NCBI GenBank assembly: GCA_007120055.1
Contig: SKOL01000359.1
Coordinates: 1-11,577 of the forward strand
Source of the DNA: Anaerobacillus sp.
Lineage (GTDB): Bacteria > Bacillota > Bacilli > Bacillales_H > Anaerobacillaceae
Length of the DNA stretch: 11,577 bases
Reading direction: 5' to 3'
The position numbers and the translations under genes were made by a program. This document shows positions 1 to 5,667 of the stretch, piece after piece. Below the pieces are notes generated by a model that saw only the letters and a list, made by a program, of their open reading frames with translations, had not been told where the DNA came from and made no database searches. Position 1 is the first letter of the stretch; every line of letters starts with the position of its first letter.

Positions 1-59
1 TGGAGTCGAGACTCCATCTGATTTCTCGATGTTTCAGCTTGCTGAAACGAGTTCGCTTT
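1..59 (+). repeat. Structured repeat element, copy 1 (right part only)
   Basis: Bases 1-59 match 9870-9928 of the full copy with two differences. The part present covers most of the third hairpin (TGGAGT, loop, ACTCCA) and the whole fourth hairpin GTTTCAGC-TT-GCTGAAAC (31-48), then the end GAGTTCGCTTT. The left half lies outside the window. The terminal TTTAAGGA of the full copy is degenerate here (TTTTAGAA). Confidence 0.85.
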
Positions 60-160
60 TAGAAACGGAGGACGGGCAGAGTTATGTCACAAAAGGGGAG
101 TATGTAAATGATAGAATCGATGGGATAGCACAGTTATTGCTTATATATTTTAAGAGATAA
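1..160 (+). pseudogene. 3' end of an unidentified reading frame running out of a repeat copy
   Basis: A frame open from base 2 gives 52 residues and stops at TAA 158-160. The first 19 or so residues are encoded by the right part of the structured repeat (bases 1-59). The rest, containing YVTKGEYVNDRIDGIAQ and ending LLLIYFKR, looks like ordinary coding sequence. The tail weakly recalls the C-terminal helix of Amidase_3 N-acetylmuramoyl-L-alanine amidases, but no catalytic residue is in view, so the family is a guess. In the fuller repeat copies at 7063 and 9801 this same frame is closed by a TAA in aacttttaatca just upstream of the matching point. If the copy here is complete to the left of the window, the tail is cut off from its gene body by repeat insertion and is a pseudogene remnant. 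A real gene that absorbed the repeat end is the alternative. Confidence 0.35.
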
Positions 161-200
161 AAGCGCACTGAAAGTAAATCGGCAGAGTACTTTTACAACT

Positions 201-320
201 GAGTGAATTTCATAATTACCTAAGTTGAGCCGAAACGAACTATATGTAGTTGCGAGTGTCTTAACGCAACTACATATAGATACTTAATGCGATAACATTG
301 AATTATGAAATTCATTAAAC
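201..320. repeat. Long palindromic repeat, family P copy A
   Basis: This about 120-bp element has perfect 14-bp terminal inverted repeats, TGAATTTCATAATT (203-216) and its complement (301-314). An inner perfect 15-bp stem, CTATATGTAGTTGCG (240-254), pairs with 265-279. It directly abuts copy B and shares the right-border motif ATTCATTAAAC. It has no coding capacity. It could be a non-autonomous mobile element (MITE-like) or an RNA hairpin downstream of the minus-strand kinase gene. Confidence 0.8.
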
Positions 321-442
321 TGAATCAATTTCATAATACCCATAAACTAGCCACAACAATATACATCTAGTTGAAAACAATTTAATTCAACTAGATGTAG
401 CATCCTAGTGGCGTTAAATAAGGATTATGAAATTCATTAAAC
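321..442. repeat. Long palindromic repeat, family P copy B
   Basis: Copy B has the architecture of copy A with diverged sequence. The terminal inverted repeat is AATTTCATAAT (327-337) with ATTATGAAATT (424-434). The inner perfect 14-bp stem is TACATCTAGTTGAA (362-375) with 386-399, and a nested GCCAC/GTGGC pair lies at 350-354 and 408-412. The inner arms differ from copy A but still pair perfectly, so pairing has been kept while sequence changed. The copy ends 11 bp from the kinase stop codon and may also act as its 3' hairpin. Confidence 0.75.
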
Positions 443-452
443 TTCAAAAAAC

Positions 453-1604
453 TTATTCCACTCCCATTTGCAACTTCGTTAAAATTTCTTCATAACTTTT
501 TAGCATCAGTAGCTTTTCTTCTTCAGTTTTTGAAGCGTCTTTTTTACAGAAACGCTCTAAAATGTATAGAAACAACAAATCTCTTTTTAAGTCAGGATTG
601 TATGTTTCGCCAGTAGTTAAAAATAATTGTTTTAGCTTTTCGTCATAATCTCCATTGTAAAAGCACTGTAAATACGAATGATCACCCCGCATTAAAGCTT
701 CGGCAAAAAATACATTCAAGATATCTGAAAAAAAGAAATGATCACCATAATATTCCCAATCCGCGATATAAAACGTCTTCCCATCAAATAATAAATTGTC
801 TAACCATAAATCACCGTGCATAGTATAAACACTTGTCGATTCAATTCTTACTTTCTCAAGTAAGGATTTTGTAAATCGGTATGAGTTGAGCAACTCATGA
901 TCAAGGTGGTTTTCTAATGTTACCGCTTTCTTTTCAGTAGTTTTAAAAAAGTCTAAGTAAACAGTAAAAACACTTAAAATAGCCGAATTAATTGTTTGTT
1001 GATCCCATAGTTTGTATGGAACAAAGTCGATCATTTCCTCGACATAAGACAAGTTAGAATCGTTAAAAGAGTAGACTTTAGGTAATGGGAAATCGTTAAA
1101 AACAGATTGGTACGTATTTTTAAAATGAATATATTCCTCGACGTTATGACACTGAGTGAGTACCTGTTGATTATTAAGGTCAAATATTTTCACATTATAA
1201 CTCCATGTCAAAAGCAAAACTTGACCGTTAAATGGAGTTTGGTCACTTTTCTGTTTAACTTCATCATGAAGTGTTTTGTCGGCATTAGCAGGCTTAGTCG
1301 TAACGTCATGAAGTGTTTTGTCACTATTAGCAGGCTTAGTCATAACGTCATCAAGTGTTTTTTTATCACTTGGAATGTTAAAACGGTGAATCTTGTCAAT
1401 AATGTCTTTTATAGTCTCTTTAAAATTTGGCGTGCGATTCTCTTGTAAACTAGTGACAAACTTTTTCGCTTTGTCGCTGCTAGATAAAAATGCAATATTT
1501 CGTTTTGAATGATACAGACCAAAGGCCATATAATCTAAATTAGAGGATAAAGTATATAATAATCTTCTTTTCCTAGTAAAATAATGTTTAATTTGAGTAA
1601 GCAT
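453..1604 (-). CDS. APH/choline-kinase-like phosphotransferase with an internal peptide repeat
   Basis: This 383-residue cytoplasmic protein has a kinase-like fold of the aminoglycoside phosphotransferase (APH) enzyme family. The Brenner-type catalytic loop HGDLWLDN is at residues 263-270, with Asp266 the likely base and Asn270 a metal ligand. The metal-binding DWE motif is at 282-284. It would transfer phosphate from ATP to a small hydroxyl substrate that the sequence does not identify. Family relatives include choline and sugar kinases and CotS-like spore proteins. The first 130 residues are not typical, and residues 79-119 hold three copies of a 14-residue repeat with core DKTLHDVTTKPAN. 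The ATG at 1602-1604 is preceded by GAAAGGACG (1611-1620), which supports this start. The gene is divergent from murJ and bracketed by palindromic repeats. An antibiotic-resistance role is not supported. Confidence 0.75.
   Translation of the reverse strand: MLTQIKHYFTRKRRLLYTLSSNLDYMAFGLYHSKRNIAFLSSSDKAKKFVTSLQENRTPNFKETIKDIIDKIHRFNIPSDKKTLDDVMTKPANSDKTLHDVTTKPANADKTLHDEVKQKSDQTPFNGQVLLLTWSYNVKIFDLNNQQVLTQCHNVEEYIHFKNTYQSVFNDFPLPKVYSFNDSNLSYVEEMIDFVPYKLWDQQTINSAILSVFTVYLDFFKTTEKKAVTLENHLDHELLNSYRFTKSLLEKVRIESTSVYTMHGDLWLDNLLFDGKTFYIADWEYYGDHFFFSDILNVFFAEALMRGDHSYLQCFYNGDYDEKLKQLFLTTGETYNPDLKRDLLFLYILERFCKKDASKTEEEKLLMLKSYEEILTKLQMGVE
1248..1370 (-). repeat. 42-bp in-frame tandem repeat inside the kinase gene
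   Basis: Two full 42-bp units and a partial third encode residues 79-119 of the kinase-like protein: DKKTLDDVMTKPAN, DKTLHDVTTKPAN and DKTLHDEVK. The unit length is a multiple of three, so gain or loss of units would keep the frame. The repeat is hydrophilic and lies N-terminal to the recognisable kinase motifs, so it probably forms a linker or a surface insertion. Confidence 0.8.
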
Positions 1605-1634
1605 TAATTAACGTCCTTTCTATAGATCCATAAA

Positions 1635-1664
1635 AATATCGAAAACGCACCATAAGAGTGTCCA
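1635..1664 (-). promoter_or_regulatory. Candidate housekeeping promoter for the kinase gene
   Basis: Read on the minus strand, TGGACA (1659-1664, five of six to TTGACA), an 18-bp spacer and GATATT (1635-1640, four of six to TATAAT) precede the kinase ATG by about 30 bp. The match is moderate and based on consensus alone. Confidence 0.35.
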
Positions 1665-1677
1665 TAAAAAAACAACC

Positions 1678-1783
1678 GAGTGAATTTCATAGTTATCTAA
1701 ATTGTGACATATCAAACTAAATGTAGTTGCGAACGATTTAACGCACTACATATAGTACTTGATGGCGATAATATTTATTAAAC
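1678..1783. repeat. Long palindromic repeat, family P copy C (degenerate)
   Basis: The left border GAGTGAATTTCATA matches copy A, including upstream bases ACAAC. The inner arms CTAAATGTAGTTGCG (1717-1731) and CGCACTACATATAG (1742-1755) pair imperfectly. The right border has lost about 13 bp relative to copy A, so gataatatt runs directly into TATTAAAC. It lies between the divergent kinase and murJ genes, so it may sit in or near the murJ promoter. Confidence 0.7.
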
Positions 1784-1822
1784 GTAAAACTATCGAAAAA
1801 AAACAGCGGAGCTGAATGGAAC

Positions 1823-3370
1823 GTGAAAAGTATTTTTTTAAAGGCAGTTAGTGTAGTAACATTATTAACAATCGTCAGTAAATTACTCGGGTTTGTTCGA
1901 GAAGCTTTTATTGCCAACTATTTTGGAACTTCTATTGAGGCAGATGCTTATTTCATCGCATCGCTCATTCCAATGATGATTTTTACCGTAATAGGCTCGG
2001 CGATCTCAACTGGTATTATCCCGTTATATGTTAGTCAAAAAAAGCAAAATGAAGAACACGCCAATAAAATCATCGGCATTGTCGCAACACTTTTTACTCT
2101 TGTATCCATTTTTATAAGTGCATTATGTTGGATTTTCGCCGAAAATATAACTCTTTTAATGGCACCAGGATTTTCCGAAGAGCAAATCGAACTCACCGCG
2201 TATTTAGTTCGATTGATGATCTTTGCTTCGATCTTTTTTGTTTTATCAGCATTTGCGACCGGAGTGCTACATGCGAATAAAAAGTTTGCTGCGCCGGCAG
2301 CTGTAACGATTGTCAATAATGCCATAATTATCGTTGCCTTGATTACGTTAACAGACAAATACGGAGTAACGGGTTTGGCAATTGGAACGATGCTAGGGAT
2401 CTCCAGTCAATTTTTTATTCAATATCCACAATTTAAAGCATATAACATTAAACCGAGTATTGAAATCGCAAAATATAAAGATGACGTTAAAAAATATTTA
2501 CTCGTTATCTTACCGATCATTGTCTCGTCTGTATTTAGCCAAATCAATAAGGTAGTCGATCGAATCATTGCGTCTGACCTACCAATAGGGAGTATTTCGG
2601 CCTTAAACTATGCGAACAAACTACTATACTTACCGTTAAGTGTGATCATCATGGCATTTGTTACCGTTCTTTATCCATACTTAATTGATGCCTTAGAAGA
2701 ATCAAAACAAAAGTTTATGGAACTAGCATTAAAAGGGATCCGGCTTATTACGTATATTTCAATCCCTATATTAGTGGTAATGTTAATATCAAAAAATGAG
2801 TTAGTGGCTCTTGCCTTCGGTCGTGGTGAATTCACGAAAGAGGCAGAGACGATGACGACGATCGCCTTCTTTTATTATTCAGTCGGGATGATCTTTATTG
2901 CGACGAAAACATACCTTTTTCAATGCTTGTATGCATTAAAACGGGTAAATATTACGATTATGACGAGCGTCGTTTTTATCATGATGAATATTGGGTTGAG
3001 CATATGGCTATCGAACTATTTAGCACACGGTGGGATTGCCTTAGCGACTTCTATTGCGATGCTGTGTCATTCTATTACATTAACGATAATTTTGTTTAAG
3101 ATTAACAAAGGAATGACGAAAGTACGTCCCTTTATCGTCGATCAAATAAAAATGTTGATATTGTTTACTATTGTTTTCGGGTTATCGGCGATGAGTATGG
3201 AGTGGTTTGATATCCAGGTTGGTTTCTTCAAGATTACGTTAAATACCTTAATCACATTTGTTTTATTTTACATTTTTTCATTTTTATTAAAAATGACTGA
3301 AATGACAACGATCATTGATTTAATAAAACGTAAAGTGTTAAAAAAGCTCGGGTTACCATCGAGTTTTTAA
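1823..3370 (+). CDS. murJ: MurJ/MviN-family lipid-linked oligosaccharide flippase
   Basis: This 515-residue polytopic membrane protein belongs to the MOP superfamily MurJ/MviN family, which moves lipid II or related undecaprenyl-linked sugars across the membrane. The N-terminal signature is clear: SKLLGFVRE (residues 19-27, with Arg26), then ANYFGTSIEADAYF with Asp41, and IP at 49-50. About 14 hydrophobic segments and the length fit the family. The start is GTG at 1823; an ATG at 1815 is in another frame. GGAG at 1808-1811 is a usable ribosome binding site with a slightly long spacer. Its neighbours make wall glycans, so its substrate might be a lipid-linked wall polymer repeat rather than lipid II; sequence alone cannot decide. 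The C terminus LKKLGLPSSF is duplicated just past the stop codon. Confidence 0.85.
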   Translation: MKSIFLKAVSVVTLLTIVSKLLGFVREAFIANYFGTSIEADAYFIASLIPMMIFTVIGSAISTGIIPLYVSQKKQNEEHANKIIGIVATLFTLVSIFISALCWIFAENITLLMAPGFSEEQIELTAYLVRLMIFASIFFVLSAFATGVLHANKKFAAPAAVTIVNNAIIIVALITLTDKYGVTGLAIGTMLGISSQFFIQYPQFKAYNIKPSIEIAKYKDDVKKYLLVILPIIVSSVFSQINKVVDRIIASDLPIGSISALNYANKLLYLPLSVIIMAFVTVLYPYLIDALEESKQKFMELALKGIRLITYISIPILVVMLISKNELVALAFGRGEFTKEAETMTTIAFFYYSVGMIFIATKTYLFQCLYALKRVNITIMTSVVFIMMNIGLSIWLSNYLAHGGIALATSIAMLCHSITLTIILFKINKGMTKVRPFIVDQIKMLILFTIVFGLSAMSMEWFDIQVGFFKITLNTLITFVLFYIFSFLLKMTEMTTIIDLIKRKVLKKLGLPSSF

Positions 3371-3416
3371 TCTAAAAAAAAGCTCGGGTTACCCTCAAGT
3401 TTTTAACCTAAAAAAA
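3345..3416 (+). repeat. 36-bp tandem duplication of the murJ 3' end
   Basis: Two direct 36-bp units (3345-3380 and 3381-3416) span the last codons, the stop codon and the A-run. The second unit is in the same frame and would again encode KLGLPSSF and a TAA stop. It differs from the first at cca/ccc and tcg/tca, both synonymous, and at one base after the stop. The first unit also has a short CTCG/CGAG hairpin followed by TTTTT, so the unit may be a weak terminator. Confidence 0.85.
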
Positions 3417-3486
3417 GCAGCTATGTACCAAATAGAGTAGAAACGCGAAATTACTACTCATTTAGTACCGAATAGCTGCTTTTTTA
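3411..3486. terminator. Bidirectional terminator between murJ and tagA
   Basis: A perfect 14-bp stem AAAAAAGCAGCTAT (3411-3424) pairs with 3472-3485. An inner, slightly imperfect stem (gtaccaaatagagtag against ctactcatttagtac) surrounds a loop near 3441-3451. The A-tract on the left and T-tract on the right make it an intrinsic terminator in both directions, which suits the convergent genes. Its right arm overlaps the tagA stop codon. Confidence 0.85.
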
Positions 3487-4218
3487 TTTATATTTTTCTT
3501 TTACGGTCTCAACAAAAAACTTGGGAATAAAGGTAATTCTTTTTAAACGGCTCGGTTCGCTTAGCATCCGATAAACCCACTCGATTCCTAACTTTTGGTA
3601 GATGATTGGCGCTCGTTTCACTTGCCCACTTAATACATCGAAGCTCCCACCTACACCGATAAAAACGCCTTTTTCAAATTGGTCAAGATGTTCGTAGATC
3701 CAAACCTCTTGCTTTGGGACCCCCAAGGCAACAAAAATGAGGTCAGGCTGTTTCTCTCGAATTTCTGCAGCGACCTTTTGTTGTTCTTCGTCGCTAGATT
3801 GATACCCATCACTATATCCACATATCTCTATATTAGGGTAGTCGCGCTGAATATTTAGTACGGCCAAATTTAATATATCACGGTGAGCTCCGTACAAATA
3901 TATTTGATAACAGTTTTGATTGGCCACCTCTAACAGTTTGATCATAACGTCAAAACCGGTGACCCGTTCTTGTAACGGTTTTTTCATAAATTTAGCTGCG
4001 AGCAATATTCCGATACCATCAGGTGTAATATAATCTGCTGATTGAAGAGCTTCTTCAAATTGATGATTGTCTTTACTATTTAGAACGGTGATCGGATTGG
4101 CGGTCACAATAAATGCTTTTTTTCTTTCTTGTAAATGCATTTTTAAAACGTCGACAAAACCTTGCAAGTTTGTGTTTACAAACTTCGTATTAAAAAGATC
4201 TTGCGTTTCTATCTTCAT
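3484..4218 (-). CDS. tagA: GT26 (WecG/TagA/CpsF) glycosyltransferase, probable ManNAc transferase
   Basis: This enzyme probably adds N-acetylmannosamine to GlcNAc-diphospho-undecaprenol at the inner membrane face, the TagA/TarA step that commits the lipid to wall teichoic acid linkage-unit synthesis. Family motifs are all present: TANPITVLNS (residues 39-48), TPDGIGI with the likely catalytic Asp67, ERVTGFD (85-91), LGVPKQE (165-171), GVGGSFDVLSG (188-198), and the basic C-terminal tail EPSRLKR that docks to the membrane in characterised relatives. At 244 residues it has family length. The ATG at 4216-4218 lies 10 nt from GAGGAGG (4229-4235). A TTG two codons upstream is too close to that site, so ATG is preferred. 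Other GT26 enzymes with different acceptors (WecG, exopolysaccharide types) remain possible. No other tag or tar gene is in the window. Confidence 0.85.
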   Translation of the reverse strand: MKIETQDLFNTKFVNTNLQGFVDVLKMHLQERKKAFIVTANPITVLNSKDNHQFEEALQSADYITPDGIGILLAAKFMKKPLQERVTGFDVMIKLLEVANQNCYQIYLYGAHRDILNLAVLNIQRDYPNIEICGYSDGYQSSDEEQQKVAAEIREKQPDLIFVALGVPKQEVWIYEHLDQFEKGVFIGVGGSFDVLSGQVKRAPIIYQKLGIEWVYRMLSEPSRLKRITFIPKFFVETVKEKYK

Positions 4219-4278
4219 TCTCAACTTTCCTCCTCAAAAAAAACGTTTCGTTACCACTATCTTCCTTCATTGTTACCA

Positions 4279-4307
4279 ATAATGCAATTGTAGAAAACCA
4301 TTGTCAT
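4279..4307 (-). promoter_or_regulatory. Candidate housekeeping promoter for tagA
   Basis: On the minus strand ATGACA (4302-4307, five of six to TTGACA) is followed by a 17-bp spacer and CATTAT (4279-4284, four of six to TATAAT), about 60 bp before the tagA start. The spacing is ideal and the match moderate. Confidence 0.4.
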
Positions 4308-4374
4308 ATATTAAATTAAACCTTCTTCGTAAACTTGGGGTATTGTCAACGTCTTTTCCGGTAACAATTGTAAT

Positions 4375-4400
4375 GGAAACAACACATGTCAGGGATTGTA
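4375..4400 (+). promoter_or_regulatory. Candidate ECF (SigW-like) promoter for the glycosyltransferase unit
   Basis: GGAAAC (4375-4380), exactly 16 bp, then TGTA (4397-4400) matches the Bacillus SigW-type pattern TGAAAC-N16-CGTA at eight of ten positions. It would start a transcript with a leader of about 80 nt before the ATG at 4489. I see no convincing SigA promoter in this strand and region. This is consensus reading only. Confidence 0.3.
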
Positions 4401-4488
4401 ATTATAGTGCACTCTAGCAATGGAACAATGGTACTAAAATACATGTGCCTATACTACGTATTTTTTATAAAAGAGGAGAGTTGTCGGT

Positions 4489-5619
4489 ATGAAAGTTCTT
4501 CACCTCATTGGAGGGAAAGAAATTGCGGGGTCAAAAAATCACCTTTTATCACTACTAAAAAATTTTAATAAAGAGGAAGTTATCCTAGGGGTTTTTGAAA
4601 AAGGGATCATTTATGACGAAGCAAAAGCGTTAGGAATCGATGTACGTTATTTAGGACAGAAAACGAGATATGATTTTTCTGTTTTATTTGCACTCAAAAC
4701 CTTAATAAAAAAAGAAGGGGTGACCATCCTCCATACCCATGGGCCGCGCGCTAATTTATACGGTTATTTTGTCAGAAAAACAGAAAACATCATTTGGACA
4801 ACAACGGTTCATAGTGATCCTCGTTTTGATTTTATCGGTCGAGGCATAAAAGGAAAGCTATTTACACTTCTTAATTTGTTTGTGCTAAAAAAAGTAAACC
4901 ATTGCTTTGCAATTTCCAACCGCTTTTCTCAAATGTTGCGCGAATTAAAAGTGAATTGCAGAATTACAACGATTTATAATGGGATCTCTTTTTCAGAAAA
5001 TCATGAGCTTTATTATAACCAAGCAGAGTTAAGCTTATCAAAAAAAGATTTTGTAATGATTATGGTCGGGCGTTTGCATCCGATTAAAGGGCATGTCGTT
5101 GTCTTTGAGGCGATTAAAAATATAAAAGATAAAATACCTAATATAAAACTGCTGATTGTTGGGGATGGGCCAATCAAAGAAGAGCTGGAGAGAAAAGTGG
5201 TAGAGTGCGATATTGACGACCACGTAATGTTCCTCGGCTTTCAACCAGAACAAAAAATTCATTCCTTACTAAAGTTATCGGATGTCTTTGTGCTATCTTC
5301 CTATAGTGAGAGCTTTCCTCTCGTTGTTTTAGAAGCATCAAGAGCAAAAGTCCCAGTTATTTCTACGGATGTAGGTGGAGTGAAAGATTTAATTGTTGAT
5401 AATTCATTAGGGTGGGTTATTCCTCCGAAAGATGTGAAAAGCCTTGAGGGTGCAATGCTAAATGCGTATGAAATGAAGGATCAATTAGAGAATATCGGTG
5501 AAAACTTATATAAAAAAGCAGAGAATAAATATTCGGTGAAACAACTATTTGAAGCCGTGAACGCCGCTTATAAAGAGTTGATGGAGGAAAAGGATCAATT
5601 ATTTAATGCTCTCAAATAG
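4489..5619 (+). CDS. GT4-family glycosyltransferase
   Basis: This 376-residue protein is a GT-B fold, retaining glycosyltransferase that would move a sugar from a nucleotide-sugar donor to a lipid-linked or glycan acceptor on the cytoplasmic side. The N-terminal acceptor domain (about 1-180) contains IGGKEIAGSKNHLL and ILHTHGPRANLYG (residues 80-92). The C-terminal donor domain has VGRLHPIKG (193-201), VGDGP (224-228) and the E-x7-E signature ESFPLVVLE (274-282), followed by STDVGG. There is no signal peptide or membrane segment. AGAGGAGAG at 4472-4480 supports the ATG at 4489. The O-antigen ligase-like gene follows 48 bp downstream on the same strand, so the two probably share a transcript. 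The sugar and the acceptor cannot be read from the sequence; teichuronic acid or capsule-type glycans are plausible. Confidence 0.85.
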   Translation: MKVLHLIGGKEIAGSKNHLLSLLKNFNKEEVILGVFEKGIIYDEAKALGIDVRYLGQKTRYDFSVLFALKTLIKKEGVTILHTHGPRANLYGYFVRKTENIIWTTTVHSDPRFDFIGRGIKGKLFTLLNLFVLKKVNHCFAISNRFSQMLRELKVNCRITTIYNGISFSENHELYYNQAELSLSKKDFVMIMVGRLHPIKGHVVVFEAIKNIKDKIPNIKLLIVGDGPIKEELERKVVECDIDDHVMFLGFQPEQKIHSLLKLSDVFVLSSYSESFPLVVLEASRAKVPVISTDVGGVKDLIVDNSLGWVIPPKDVKSLEGAMLNAYEMKDQLENIGENLYKKAENKYSVKQLFEAVNAAYKELMEEKDQLFNALK

Positions 5620-5667
5620 GTCTATACTAGTGTATTTATACACATGCCGATCAGGAGTGGAGATATA

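Noticed and set aside
1107..1448. Plus-strand ORF of 113 codons
   Set aside because: It lies opposite the APH-like kinase gene, which has clear motifs and a ribosome binding site. This ORF only reflects the complementary strand of its repeat and has no family signature.
453..1604. Aminoglycoside resistance gene
   Set aside because: Only the general APH-fold catalytic motifs are present. They are shared by many small-molecule kinases, and nothing points to an antibiotic substrate.
4386..4568. Short plus-strand ORF overlapping the GT4 start
   Set aside because: Its frame overlaps the well-supported GT4 start in another frame, the peptide has no domain features, and it has no Shine-Dalgarno site of its own.
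5644..5667. Upstream ATG for the polymerase/ligase gene
   Set aside because: No ribosome binding site precedes it, while AGGAGTGGAG sits right before the ATG at 5668.
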